Source: Blastomyces gilchristii SLH14081 (taxonomy: Eukaryota; Ascomycota; Eurotiomycetes; Onygenales; Ajellomycetaceae). From it: a DNA stretch of 64,000 nucleotides. Each line of letters opens with the position of its first letter. The stretch's first letter is position 1. Below the pieces are notes generated by a model, which searched no databases, had not been told where the DNA came from, and saw only the letters and a list, made by a program, of their open reading frames with translations. Shown here one piece after another: positions 22,948-36,049 of the stretch. The translations under genes were made by a program, and so were the position numbers. The stretch lies in NCBI RefSeq assembly GCF_000003855.2, contig NW_003101664.1:310001-374000 (forward strand), written 5' to 3'.

Positions 22948-25900
22948 ATAACGCTCTAAAAATAGAAAGGTGAGGCTGAACGGTCGTTCAGTGTTCGGGA
23001 CGGATGCTTTCTGCTGGAAACTCGATGCTCGTAGATCCCGTGTCTCGTCAACAATAGTGGGGAATTCGCGCCCCTATCCGCGGATAGCTAACGGTCATGA
23101 TATAAAAAGGGTCGTCCCGTCCTGAGAGGGTCACCTCCGTCCTATATATTTACAACATCTGAGCCTAGCAGCAGTCTGACTCTAGCTTGTCTCCGTTCTT
23201 CCCAACCCCTACCCCTACCCTACCCCTCCCCTCCCCCCTCCCCATATCCTCGTTAGATGGCCATGCATAAGCCTTGACGTTGAAATATCATTTTCAAAAG
23301 TCAATCAATTCTGGCCACGTATTGATAATTGCTCATTTCTAGTGGGTTTTGAGCGATCGCTGGGGACTTGGCCAGTGGCCACTTGAACGGATGCGGGGCA
23401 AGGACAGAGACCAAGCACTCACCGAGCGGAAAACGATCTAAATGGGGGTGTCTCCTGAGCATATGACAAAGGAAGACCCCGAACCTGCAGCTGGATCGGG
23501 GAATGCTTCGTCGGGGTGTCAATGTTGGAGCCACGTCACTTTCACAAGGGGCTTTATCATCATAAAGCTGTGTTTTGGATTGACTAATTCTGCTAACGAC
23601 GACGTAGACTAAGCGGGGACTTGAGGGACAGAATTGCCGCGAAGCTTATAACTGCGGAGCTCTAAGCAAGCTTGCGGGAGACGCGGCATGAAGCAAGGGA
23701 GCCGGCCCGAAAGTAACGCTGCAGGAGCTGTTCAGGAGGGAGGAAATTCCTGAGTATCTGATCAACAGCGCCAGAGATACCTCAGTAACAATACGCACGG
23801 GGTAGCAGGATAATGGATGTAGCGTAAGGATTGTTCCTCAGCCGGTTTTCGACTCACGATGAGATCTCGGGACAAACGGGAACAATGTCCTTTTGGAGTA
23901 ACCTCAGTCATTCCCCTCATCAATGCAAGAGAAACGACCCTTTTAGCTCATGCGCTACCGGTTCCAGTCAGAATAATCCGTACTTTTCGATAAGACATTT
24001 GTGTGAATGCGTTTTCTGAGTTCGAGTCGCCTCAGGGAAGTTGCATCCCTGAGATAGCTGCATGCAATAATATGCTCCATGGACAAGGGCGCGATGGTTT
24101 TTTATCCACACGCAGGATGCAGTAGTGCGCATGTCGTTTAGGGTGTCAAATCGGCCAATGGCGGGCGCACCCTGGTCTCCGCGCTGCGACCGATAGCGTT
24201 AAAATTTGGACATGGCCGGTGGTCGCATTTGTACCCACATGGGCCAACCTTCGTTGCATCCTTCTCTGATGTCTTGTTACAACTTACAACTTACAACTTA
24301 CAAGCGGAGCACTAGAGCTGTAGCCTGTGGGAAGTCGTTGTTGAGCCGACCTGGGTTATGATTCTTCCCACTTCAAGAATCAACAGTCCAACAAGCGTCA
24401 AACTACAAAGTATATTGTCCGGATTAACCTTTCAGCGTAGTTTTGTTTGATTGAACATGGGTTCTTTGGTTCCAATAATCCATCCAACCCAACCTTTGGT
24501 CTGGAATGCTTCCGGTTGGATTTTCTTGCGAGACGACGTCGGCTTCGGGCTTTACCAATTAACTATTAATCATTTATGAAACGGGTAAATGGATCTCTCA
24601 GGTTCTGTCTCGCATTATTCTCCCAGGTGAATTGTATTATTCGAAATTCGAAGAATAATAATAAGAACACCAGATTCGTTCCCGCCATCCTTATAACGGT
24701 CATTGGTCTTCGCATAAACTCTGGATCTAACGTAGAACTATAGATTATTAGGTAGTCCTAGTATGTACCGGCGAGGGCGGCTTTATGGGAGTGGTCAACG
24801 TGCATTGTTAGGCCAACAGACTGACCTTTGATAGCTGAACGACCTTCCTAGAATGTCTCGTTAGAGTGCGCACGGGGGGCGTGTGTGTGTGTGTGTCCGT
24901 GACTTTTGAGAGGGTCCTGTTTGTAGCCGAGGATGTCATGGTTGCCAGTGGAGAGAGCATTGAGGATCCACTTGGGGCGCGGACTGCGGCGGACATACAA
25001 GGGTAAACGTTATTTCTCAAATAATTCCAGTACAAGTATTTGCAGGCCCCAGGGAGACAGAGTTGTTCCACACAAACTAGGAGTCCATGACGGATCATCC
25101 GAGATTGGCACGGAGGAAGGGGGAAGAGGGGACGGGAGCAACCACAAGAAGAAGAAGCAGAAGACCTAAAATCCAGTACCGTGAATTGCCATATTCTTGT
25201 TCTGCAAGAGAACCGTCCCCATGGCATCCGTTCGGGGCGTTTCCAGGCTCCGGGTAGCGTGGAGCGGCTTCACACCAATGAGGCCGGGCCTAATCTGGTC
25301 CGTGTTCGAGGCTCAAGGCCCAACATTACGGGCCAACCTTTTCGCTTTCTGCTTCTTCTCCATACTCTGCGCTAAAGCTGCTGTCCGTTGGCGATGTTTG
25401 CCTGTCCCAGTTCTACAGCGTATACTCCGTACGCTGCGAGAAGTGCCCAGAATAATAATCAGTTGGACCCGACGCTTGGATAATGTATCATTTCAAACCT
25501 TGCTGCCAAGCAGCGGCCGGAGCCAGCGTGCTGCCGATTCGTGCGCGGGTCCCCTCGTGTTGGCTTGACTCCTCTCCAAGCTAAGAGAGTTTACTAGCGG
25601 TCTCCGACTCGTAGCCACCAGCGCGGAACGGTGTGAAGGGGGGCCCTGCTTCCCTCCAGCACAATTATTATACTGGAATCCAGGGATCTCACAATTGCCA
25701 CGGCTATTGTTTTCCATCACGCCGGGATTCGCTGATCTCTCCCCAAAATTACTGCCCCCCGAGCCCACCAACAGTCTTGAGAACAATATTAAAGTTGATC
25801 ACTTTTCTGCCACTTGCAGTGCTTTTTTCCCTCTCTGGAGGCTGAGTTTGTCCGGGGGGTGACGCCGGGGGGTTCAGTCTCCTCCAAAATATCTCGAATC

Positions 25901-26332
25901 CCAATGCCAGACCGCCTCCTTTGTGCTGCCTGCTTCTCGAAAGGGAAACAATGAGCCACAATGTTTATGTCACGTGCAGAAGCCGTCACTGGTCCCATCT
26001 CGCACTTTCTTTGTCTTCGCACACGGGCGAGCAGTCCCAGTCCCCACCTCGGCATCCGTACCCAACGTCGAGGAGCCGGCAGAAGTGCGTGGCAATTTTA
26101 TTCCGGCCTCCTATTCCCTACTAGCAGTAGCCAGTTCAAATTGCGTGCCTGTAATGTCTCCTGCGAGGAGCATGGGGAAACCGCTCCCTTGGTATCAACC
26201 ACTCTCCCGGGAAAACACAAGCAAAACCGCTTCTGCACAACAAACTTGAAACCCATGATTATTATATCTTGATATAGTTTATTAATAGTTGACTGACACT
26301 ATCTAATCCATCTGGCCTTGAAATTTGCATCC
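22948..26332. promoter_or_regulatory. 3.4-kb divergent spacer between PKS and methyltransferase
   Basis: No credible gene lies here. The first 250 bp holds the PKS leader and a TATA-like stretch (minus strand AAATATATA near 23145). A pyrimidine-rich C-run tract spans about 23200-23243. Other small repeats are three copies of ACAACTT at about 24281-24302 and a TG dinucleotide run at about 24881-24896. The length suggests a regulatory spacer for two divergently transcribed genes, or that a degraded gene has been lost. I found no motif that names a regulator. Confidence 0.5.
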
Positions 26333-27474
26333 ATGGACGAGGATGAAACATTTTCCCTCACTTCGAGCATCCGCAATTACGAGTTAGTTGCCTCTCTACC
26401 TTCCCGTTAGCCACTGGTCGTTTCCATATACGCAGCTGAACCTCTTAATACTCATGATTTCTACAGATATTTCGGCCATCGAAGATACCATGCTTACCAT
26501 GCAGGTGAATATTTTATGCCAAACGACGAGGAAGAACAGGAACGCTTGGATTTGATGCACCACCTGTTCCTCCTCAGTTATGATGGCGAGCTCTATCGTG
26601 CCCCCATCCCAAAGACTGTTGGGCGCACCCTCGACATCGGATGTGGTACCGGAATAGTGAGTAGATGATGTTGCCTTTATCTTCCTCTATCAACGTCTGG
26701 ATTTGTGTAGTAGCTAATTCTTTTGCGACTGGGGAATTAGTGGGCGATAGATTTTGCTGATGCGCACCCCACAGCCAAAGTCATCGGATCTGATCTCTCA
26801 GCGATACAACCCGGCTATATCCCGGAAAATCTGCAGTTCGAAGTCGATGATGCCGAGGAAGATTGGCAGTACACCCAACCGTTCGAGTTTATTCATGTTC
26901 GGGGAATGGGCGGAGCGATAGCAAATTGGCCGCGGTTGTTAAAGCAGGCATTTGATAACCTGGCACCGGGAGGCTGGATAGAGCTCGCTGAATTCGATGC
27001 ATGGGCTTCGACTGACGACAACAGCCTTCCCGAATCATCTGCTTATAATCAGTTCCAGACTCTCTTGGGAGAAGCGTCTGAATTATTCGGCAAGCCGGTC
27101 AATGTGGCCTCCAAGTTTAAGGATTTTGTACGAGAAGCTGGCTTCACGAACATTGGAGAGGACAACCGGAAAATACCTTTATCGCCTTGGTCATCAGACA
27201 GGAAGATGAAACGGCTCGGGAATTATATGCAGATGGCCATGTCGGAGTCTCTGGAGCCATATGCCCTGGCTCTCTTTACGAAGGTGCTGAACTGGGACAA
27301 CATCATGATACAGGCCCTGCTTGCCGGGGCAAGAAACGATCTGAAAAATATGGATTACCATATATACACCACTGTGTAAGAGGCAATCTTTAATAACATT
27401 AGACACAACAAATATTCAAAAAGCTAACCGTCAGCTGCAGCCACCGTGTATTTGCGCAAAAGCCGCTCTCTTGA
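26333..27474 (+). CDS. LaeA-like SAM-dependent methyltransferase
   Basis: A class I methyltransferase of the large fungal LaeA-like/secondary-metabolism family. Four exons: 26333-26382, 26467-26656, 26741-27375 and 27441-27474, giving 302 residues. It begins NYEYFGHRRYHAYHAGEYFM, a family hallmark. SAM motif I is TLDIGCGTGI (about 71-80), followed by WAIDFADAHP, and APGGWIELAEF is the motif-III-like segment. The fourth exon is 34 nt: the frame reads to a stop at 27379, but splicing GTAAGA..CAG (27376-27440) yields YHIYTTVHRVFAQKP, the normal C-terminus of this family. It diverges from the PKS, so it could tailor the polyketide (O-methylation) or act as a LaeA-type regulator. The substrate is unknown. 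Confidence 0.85.
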
Positions 27475-28387
27475 CCATCTCAGGGCAGAAATAAATGAAA
27501 ATGATCAATGATCACACCTTAAAAATCCAAGATAAAACCTTTCGAATTTCTGTTCAATATATTCAGCCCCGCCGCGTTCTTTTTTATTTATTATCTATCC
27601 TCTCTAGCTTTACGATTATTTATTTATTTTGTTTTTCGTCTCGATTTTGGAGGGGCGGGTCCTACGCTGCTTGGGTGTTTTTCCTGGACATTGGCACGGC
27701 GCGGTACATGGTTCCATTTTTATTTCGCCAAAATTTCGACCTTGCTATTGTTCCTTTCGACTTTATCATTGTTCATTGTTGCAGTTGCAGCCGCACCGCC
27801 TATTGTTATCTGCCATGATATCACCACCCAAATTATTATTATTTTTTTTTTTTTTTCGGAAAGACAATTTTCGGGAAACTTTTCTCGGGCCTTTTCTGAT
27901 GTGTTCTTTCTTCCTCCTTTTCTTTGTCTTTCTTTTTTTTTTTCTCTGGTTTTTTCCATTTTCCAGATTTTTGGATTAAATTCTATTTCAGCCAGATTGT
28001 ACTACCCTACCCATACGCAAATCCAAAAACAAGCGTCGGTCGTCGCTCGCTTCTTCTGCACACTTTGGGCAAGCCGTGGCCCGCGATGTCGATCACGTGC
28101 TTGTCTTCTTTTAGGAAGGTGTGACCTCACGATGCAACCTTCAATGCCCATTTAGCGCTGGTGGTCTGTCCATGGATCAATTCCGTCATCTTACCATATA
28201 CGCGAGTCAGATAGTTAGAACAAATCGATCTAACTCTTTGGTATTTCGGCCATTTACTGATTTAGTATTGCCAGTTGTCTTTTAACGTTTTTAGCTATAG
28301 TTAAGAAAAGCACCCACCAGGGTGTGCTCGAGTTGCACGTGGTGGATCTTGAAGCTGCCCCGCTCGACAACTGCGCCGAATGTCGCA
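27475..28387. other. Intergenic region and GAL1 promoter
   Basis: A T-rich 0.9-kb interval with poly-T tracts (27841-27856 and 27930-27942). It contains the methyltransferase 3' flank and the galactokinase promoter. Overlapping plus-strand open frames here are low-complexity Phe/Leu/Ser artefacts of the T-rich sequence. Confidence 0.5.
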
Positions 28388-30095
28388 ATGAATCCTCCCG
28401 ATGAGCTTGTCCCGCAAACAGAATCTATCGCAGACGTTTACTCGACCGACCCAGCTGGCGGAGTCAGCATATCTTCCGACCAGAAACTCCGCTGGAGCAA
28501 TTTCATTGCCCAATTCAAGAGCCTCTACGGTGCGTCACCGGACTTCGTCGCGCGGAGCCCTGGCAGAGTCAACATCATTGGCGAGCATATCGACTACTCC
28601 CTCTACGATGTCTTACCAACCGCCGTCAGTGTCGATGTCTTGATTGCTGTCAAGATTCACCCGGCAGAGACAACGCAGGAATCTTGGGCGAAAGTGGCCA
28701 ACACCAACGATACCAAGTTCCCTCCGGGTCAATTCTCTATCCCTAGGGATAGAGATCTGGAAATAGACAGCGCCAAACATGAGTGGATAAACTATTTCAA
28801 AGCTGGGCTGCGGGTGGCATTGAAACTCTTAAGAGAGAAGAATCAAGATGGGGACTTTGCTCCCGTTAGTTTTGAGGTGATGGTGGATGGCAATGTACCC
28901 CCTGGCGGAGGAATATCTAGCAGCGCGGCATTCGTCTGTTCAAGTGCACTGGCCGGAGTAAAGGCAAATGGTTACGATATCTCGAAGCAGGAGCTGCAGG
29001 ATATAGCTATTGTTTCAGAGCGTGCCGTTGGAGTATATTCTGGAGGGTAAGTTTGTCGCGCATCAAACCAGGTAGCTCATATCTGACCATAATCGCAGAA
29101 TGGACCAAGCGGCATCCATATTTTCCCGCCGCGGCTATCTCCTCTACGTCCGCTTCTTCCCCTCCTTCCATATCCAACACGTCCCCATCCCCAAAGCGGA
29201 GCCAGAAATAACATTCCTCATGGCTCAGAGCTTTGTCACATCCAACAAAGCCGAAACAGCACCTCGACACTACAACTTGCGTGTCGCAGAATGTACTCTA
29301 GCCACGGTCGTTCTTGCCAGGATGCACAACCTCGCCCTCCCTAAAGATTCCAGCTCACTAGGCTACAGCCTGCGTAGCTTCCACGAGGAACTCATGCGCA
29401 AGGAAGGCCGTCTTCAAGACCCGCTGGAATACCAACTCGACTCCGTCATCATGGCAGTCACAGATTTGCTGACCAAGGAAGAAGGCTATACGCGCGAGGA
29501 TGTCGCTGCTTTGTTAGGCATATCTGTTCCCGACCTCGAGAAGCAATTCCTCTCTATGTTCCCCGTGCAAGCGGAACGCTTTCTCCTGCGTCAACGTGCG
29601 CTACACTGCTTTAAAGAAGCAAGACGTGTCCTGGACTTCAAATCATGCCTCACTCGCTCTCAGCACCAGGGCCATCTGGATGAGCATAATGTGAAGTACC
29701 TAGGCCAGTTGCTGAACGAGTCAATGGCATCTTGCCGATACCTGTACGATTGCACTTGCCCCGAGGTGGATGATATTTGTGAAATTGCGCTTCGGGCTGG
29801 TGCTCTAGGAAGCCGGGTGACAGGCGCCGGTTGGGGTGGATGTACAGTGCATATGGTCCCGCAGGATAAGGTTGCCGACGTGACGGAGGCATTAAAGAAG
29901 GAGTACTATTATAAGAAGTTTCCGGATATCACTCCGGAGAAGTTGGAAGTGGCTATGGTTATTAGCAAACCTTCCAACGGCACTTTTTTGTAAGTGTTCT
30001 TGTCCCCTTGGCTTTTATTTGAATAGTCTGCTAATGCCCTCTTTTTCTTTCCTGGAATTAGGATTTCTGGGGCCGCAATCTCGGAGAGTGTATAG
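28388..30095 (+). CDS. GAL1: Galactokinase
   Basis: A GHMP-family kinase that phosphorylates alpha-D-galactose at C1, the first Leloir-pathway step after mutarotation, in the cytosol. Three exons: 28388-29046, 29099-29989 and 30062-30095, giving 527 residues, the usual fungal length. The galactokinase signature is GRVNIIGEHIDYS (about 59-71). The ATP-binding GHMP motif is VPPGGGISSSAAF (about 170-182). The catalytic Asp is in SGGMDQAASIF (about 222), formed across the first intron. The C-terminal motif is GSRVTGAGWGGCTVHMV. The short last exon supplies the ISGAAISESV end. An upstream in-frame ATG exists at 28322, but MNPPDELVPQTES fits family N-termini better. It is the last intact housekeeping gene before the transposon block. 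Confidence 0.93.
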
Positions 30096-30578
30096 AAATA
30101 TTTTGCTTCTACATGCGAGGAGCTGGCAATGAGTCTTTAAATACTGAAACCTCTTTAAATTAAATGATTCGATGTGTGCTATTGACTGGGCTTAGACGCT
30201 GTGTGGTCACGGAAGTCATCGAAGACAACATTTTAGCCGATGACTTGCTTATGGAAAGTATTATATCATGGTTCACGACGGTTTCGAGCGAGACCTGGGC
30301 TGATATATTTGGTCTACATCTTCTGCAGACGGTACAAGCCAATATATATCACGGGTGGTAGCTATCATCTATATAACTAATACATATAATATATTGAGCA
30401 GATAATTGTATCGGATGTGATACGGCTGCAGCTAATGTACCAAGGCCGTTCGTAGAGCGGATGGTTATCGACAATTGAGTCGGCAAGGGTCTTGAGTGTC
30501 GACATAAGTAGTGGCCACCAAATCGTCCCTAATTAGTAATCGTGTGTCTTATGTCAAGCCGTAGGTAGTGACAGGAAG
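30096..30578. other. GAL1 3' flank up to the transposon block
   Basis: About 480 bp of ordinary-composition DNA with GAL1 3' UTR. No gene or repeat was recognised. The terminal inverted repeat of the first transposon starts at 30579. Confidence 0.5.
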
Positions 30579-30599
30579 CAGAAAACTTGACCTCGCTAA

Positions 30600-30703
30600 T
30601 CTTGGAGGATAACGTTGTTGTGTTGTAATCTAACTACGCGAGTTACACTAAATGGATAGGTTGGGGTGGCACGTGACTAGGGTAGGTGTAGTAATCACCA
30701 ACA
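30600..30703 (-). repeat. Copia 3' LTR (unmutated copy)
   Basis: 104 bp, reading TGTTGGTG..CCTCCAAGA on the coding strand. It keeps GG pairs and CpGs (GGATAGGTTGGGGTGG, CACGTG) that are lost in its partner at 35655. It lies next to ordinary host DNA. Confidence 0.85.
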
Positions 30704-33700
30704 CCCCCCCTTGCTACACCGTGGCCTATAATAAGCCGCCACCCGGGGCCTCCCTCATCCTCAAATCTTTCAAAAATGCAATAATAATTAATTACATGAA
30801 TCAGACCCTGATTTCCTCATTAGGAAAGGCGTCCGTACGGCAATAACTGTAAAAATCAAGAAATACATGCAAAATTCATTGATTCACTGTATTATTATTA
30901 TCATTCAATCATTCCTTTCTGATCTCTTTCAAACCAATCCTTTTGACAAAATCTTCAAACACAGGCTTCACCAGTGGCTTGGTGAGCTCATCAGCTATGT
31001 TTGCTATAGAATCAACATGTTTCATCATGATTTCCCCTTTTTCAATCAAATCACAGAGAATATGATATCTGATCTCAATGTGACACAATCTTCATGTTAA
31101 GAATTCTCTCTTTGCTAGATCAATTGCTCTCTTATTGTCAACTCATAGATGTAAGCATATTTTCACTTTTCCATCATTCATCAACTCAGCATCATATAAC
31201 ATATCATTCAATCAGATTATCTCACAAGCTGTCTCACTAGCTGCAATATATTCAGCTTCTGTGATTGATTTGATAATAGATGTCTGTCTCTGCAACTGCT
31301 ATGAGATCAGTGACTCATTAATCAATATAACATAGTCAGTAGTTGATTTGTATTGAGAATCTGCCCCTGCTCAGTTCAAATCACAGTATGTCACAGAACT
31401 CAGACTCACATCATTAATCTTCTTTCTGTATAATATGCTATGGTTTTTTGTCTTCTTGACATAATATAGAACATGCTTCAACACTGTCCAACATGCCTTG
31501 TGCAGATGTGAGTTAAAACATGAGAGATAGTTAATCATGAATGCCAGATCTGGCCAGCTGCTTGAGATCAAATACTGTAATGATCTCAATTCTTAACAAT
31601 ATCTTGTAGCTGTAAAGTCATCATTCAATTCATCATTCTCATCAGGTGAAAACTTCAGTTGTATACTCATCATCATTGAGGTCTCTGCAGGATTCACCTT
31701 ATTTATACTGAAATCTTCAAGAATCTTCTCAATATAACAGCTCTGTGTAATCACTAGATCATTATTTCTCTAGCATTTAATCTTCATTTCAAGATATGAC
31801 TTGATCTCTTTAACATTCTTTGTCTCAAATCTCTTTATAATCTCTCTCAATACTCAGTCTAATTACTGTTCTTGAGATTCTGTCATCTGATAATCATTAA
31901 CATGCAATATCAGATAGATCTTGTAAACAGAGTGATATAGAAATTCATCATTATAAGATGATATCTTGAATCTCAATGTGATGAGATATTCTGTTGCTAG
32001 AAAATACCATACTCTTACAGCTTGCTTCATTTCATATAGACTCTGACAGAGTAGTTTCATCAAGCTCTCTCTGTTATACTTTACATCTGTGAGCAGTTGT
32101 ATATAGATCATCTCATTCTGTGATAGTATGTCATTTAAAAACACAGATACATAGTCAATTAATTTGATCTTTCATGCTTTGACAGTCAATATAGTAAATA
32201 GACTGCATGATGTAGACTCTGATATCACTGCAGTATATAATCTTATATAATAAATATTCTACTGTTGTAAGAACTCTCTAATTACTCAGCAAGCTCTAAA
32301 GCAGATGATTTCTCTCTTATTATTGAATTTTCAATTATATACTTATTTATCTGTAAGAATATTCATTTTCAGAGTCTTCTTAACAATAATATATATCTTC
32401 TTCTATTCAAATATCTTAATCTTCTTTTTCATTGTCTTATGTCAATAGTTTCAGTCTGAGCTTCTCTTGACTTTTATTAGAGTAGTTAATCAATCTGTCA
32501 GAATACTTAGAATAGAATCATTCTCATTAATAAGATCTTCAGACTCTTTATTCATGATAAGCTGTGTCTTATTATCTAGAAGATAGATTGAATCAATTAC
32601 ATTCTTTAAGTTCTCATTGATAATTATCTTTAAAACATCTGACTTTTTCTTCACTAATCTTCTTAGAAGGCAGTGTTATTATCTCTCTCTAGCATTCAGA
32701 ATATTCAATTCATTAGACAATTCATTGAATTCTCTTACTGTATTTACAGATGTGTTTACACTCATGTCAAGAGCTTCATCAAATATGATATCTCATGCAA
32801 TCTCAAGACAATGTGCAACAGAATCTCACACATGATATTAATGTAATTCTTGATATTTAATCAGCTGTCATTTCTTACTGTCAGTTCTATTCATAAGCTT
32901 ATTTAACACTTTCAAATCCTTCTTGTAGACCTTGCACTCTCATCTTCATATTCAATGAACAGAAGATTGCACTTCAGTTCATGCTTTAAAAGATATAAGT
33001 GATGTTTCTTTCTTACATTTAAATATCTTTATTGATGTTGAAAATGTGTTGATCATCATGATTGCAGCTTGTATTACTTCATCTCAAAGTTCTCTTTCTA
33101 ATTCACTATTAAATAGTAGGCTTCATGTCTTTTCTATAACTATTCAATTCACATGTTTCACTGAGTCATTTGATTGTGATATATCAGATGTAGTCATTTC
33201 ATACATTATTTCTTTACTCTGACAGTAGGTCTTAAGTTCTTGACTTTTGAACTCTTCTTCATCATCTCAGTGTAGAGTTTCAACTTGATATTATGTAGTT
33301 ATCTTAATATCTGTGATGAAATTTATTAATCTTGCAGTAGATTCTCTCTTTTTCATCATAAGAATTGTTCATCTATAACAGATTGTATCATTCATTATAC
33401 TCAATCAGTAGCTTGCACTCTCTCTAGTGAAAGTGTCATTTCTGTTAAAAAGTGTTTTTTCACTCTCTGTCAGATCAATGAAGAATCTCATTATCAGCTT
33501 AACAGCTTATGTTATAGATGTGAAGATTGAATATGTCATTTTTATCTGAACACAGACTTTATAGAATGATAAAGCTCATTGATTAATAATTCTCATCTCT
33601 AGATGTGAATCTGTCATCATTTTTACAATATTCATGAAATTCAGATGTTCTAGCTTTTAATGTCATTGCATTATTATAAGTTCTATAATCTTTGTGTCAT

Positions 33701-35654
33701 TTCTTTCAGATAGTGTTAATATTGTATCATCTTTCATCTGTAATATGTTCACAGGTTTAAAATCATCATTGAGTATAGCAAACTGAATCAAGTCTCTGTA
33801 TATAACTAGCCTTTTCATCTCATAGATATTATTCTCATTTAATCTTGCTATAAATGAGAACATGCAGTCAGAAGACATAATCAACATAGCATGATTATTC
33901 TCATATATTAACTGCTTATAGGTATAACCCTGATGTATAAGCTTACTCATACTCATGAGATTCACTTCTAACTTCAGAATATAGCAGATATTATTTAACA
34001 GTATATTCATTTCTTTCACTGAAATCTTCATATCTTCTATAGCTGCAGCAGAGACTATTATTCTGTCTATCATTTTCAACATCACTTTCATCTTCTGAGA
34101 CTTTGCTATGATAAGATCTCTGTGAGATGTGACATGAGTGTCTGATTCAGAGTCTAGAATTCAGGTATCTTTTCCTGTCTAGTCACTCACATAGGTCTTT
34201 TCTTTGATACAAAATACTTACTTCATGACATTGTGAACAGGAGCAGCACCTGTATTCTCTGCATTCTTGTCTTTATTCTTATTTCTATTGATGTTAAAAT
34301 TTGAATTCAAAGAACATTTCTCAGAGTATTTCTTTCAACAGTTAGTCTGAATATGATTAATCTTTTAACAATGATAGCAGGTCTTTGCATCATTACCTCT
34401 ACATTCAGGTTTGAATTCAGTGTCCTTGTCTTTCTTATTCTTGTCTTGAGCGTTATTCATGAGATTTTTCATGGATTCAGTACTACTATTTTCCACAGTA
34501 GAAAGATGTAGAAGTATGTCATAGTATAACTCTATAAAGTCTTCTTCTAAAGATCTTGAATTGTTCTTATCAATCTGATTCATTCTATTCTTTATGAAGA
34601 ATGCTCAACCTCTATTGACTTCTATCAGTAATCTATCAAAAAATATGACATCTTCAATCTTATATCTCAGACAGATATAATCAGTTCTGATAATAATTAA
34701 TCATTCAATAAAAGCTCTGTCAGATTCTTTACTTTTAAAGATCATTTCAATAAGCTCTTTAAACAAATGAGTTCTGTGTACAGCAGGTCTCTCAGAAAAG
34801 TTATTCTCTATAATAGTTCATAGAGTATAAGCTGATAATTTGAACTTCTTAAGTATAGTGAAATAAGTCTTGATCTGCAGAGCAATTACAGATCATATAT
34901 AATTGTATAATCAAAGATTGTGTTCTTTTCAGAAACATTGCATGTTCATGATAACATTCTTATCAAGATTATTATCTTTAAGAATATCATTGATTTCAGA
35001 CTGTTCTACAGTCAAAAAGATTTCCTCTCTTCACATTGAGTAGTTAATGAATTCAGTGAGAATAATTGATCTTTTGATAAGTCTTACTTAGCTTCTGAAT
35101 TCTTCAAGAACTTTTATTATAATAGATGTCTTCTCTTTCTGTTAAAGATATTCTGTCAGATCTGCTCTCATCTCATCATCTGCAGAGTCACTTCTACTAG
35201 TCTTCATCTACTCAACCTTATGCTGAAGTCTTGTAATTTCAAGCCTCATACAAGTCTTCTCACTTACTGAGCTATTATCATTTCAGTCACTTGAGTCTCT
35301 CACATTGTCTGACATCTCACTGATACCTTCAACTAGGTCTTTGTATACATTGAACTTATCAGACTGTTCTTCTGTAATAATTTCATTTAGCTCAAACATC
35401 TCTGAAGCTGTCTTCTGATTTGTTATTAATGTTGACAGTGATCTGTGATCTTGTGTTTACTACTCTGATGTTTTCTCATTTCTTCATCTTGAAGATATAT
35501 ATTCTTTTATTAAGTCAGACATTCTTCTGAATCTTAGATTAATTATGAGTTTAATCACTTAATAAATCATCTAAGCATGCTTGTAACAACGCGTGAAGAT
35601 GTCAATTACATGTTATTTTACAGCTTTTCATTGCATGTGAAGAGCTTCATAATC

Positions 35655-35758
35655 TCTTGAAGAATAATATTATTATGTTGTAATCTAACTACGCGAGTTA
35701 CACTAAATAAATAGATTGAGATGGCATATGACTAGAGTAGGTGTAGTAATCACCAACA
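35655..35758 (-). repeat. Copia 5' LTR (mutated copy)
   Basis: 104 bp, alignable base for base with 30600-30703. Differences are transitions: GG to GA or AA, and CACGTG to CATATG. The block CTACGCGAGTTAC is unchanged in both copies. Confidence 0.85.
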
Positions 35759-36049
35759 GCTAAGTGCGTCACTTGACCTTGTTACATAATCATGACCTCA
35801 ACCTCGCACAATACAGTAATAATCAGTTGATAATTAACTTTCAATCTTTCAATTCACTTATTTATTCATTCATTCAGCTCATCAATCAATTAAAAAGTAT
35901 GTATAACTGATTCATAATCAATTAAATAAATAGATAAATTCATATAGAATATAAAGAGATATTTTACAGAATTTTAAAATATATTAAGATAAAAATATTT
36001 AATAATTGATTTTAAATTGATTTTAAATTAATTTTGAATTGATTTTGAA

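Larger units (their letters stand above)
30600..35758 (-). mobile_element. Complete Copia (Ty1-type) LTR retrotransposon, heavily mutated
   Basis: The element is 5159 bp, bounded by 104-bp LTRs and a 5-bp target duplication GCTAA (30595-30599 and 35759-35763). The coding strand is minus: gag zinc-knuckle remnant (CYHC) near 34360, protease WILDSESD near 34160 (the family has DSG; GGA became GAA), reverse transcriptase around 32144-31860 (SLYEMKQAVRVWYFLATEYL, HVNDYQ), and RNase H/RT tail around 31590 (LQYLISSSWPDLAFMINYLS). A C7 run at 30704-30710, purine-rich on the coding strand, directly abuts the 3' LTR as the polypurine tract. Many TGA stops interrupt the frame. It cannot make protein. 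Confidence 0.88.

Noticed and set aside
23200..23243. Telomere-like C-rich tract
   Set aside because: Irregular CCCTA/CCCCT runs without a TTAGGG period; more likely a pyrimidine-rich promoter tract.
24808..26272. Several 70-140-codon frames in the PKS-methyltransferase spacer
   Set aside because: No recognisable domains, overlapping on both strands, no convincing start context.
27495..28155. Hydrophobic open frames upstream of GAL1
   Set aside because: Phe/Leu/Ser content follows poly-T composition; no family resemblance.
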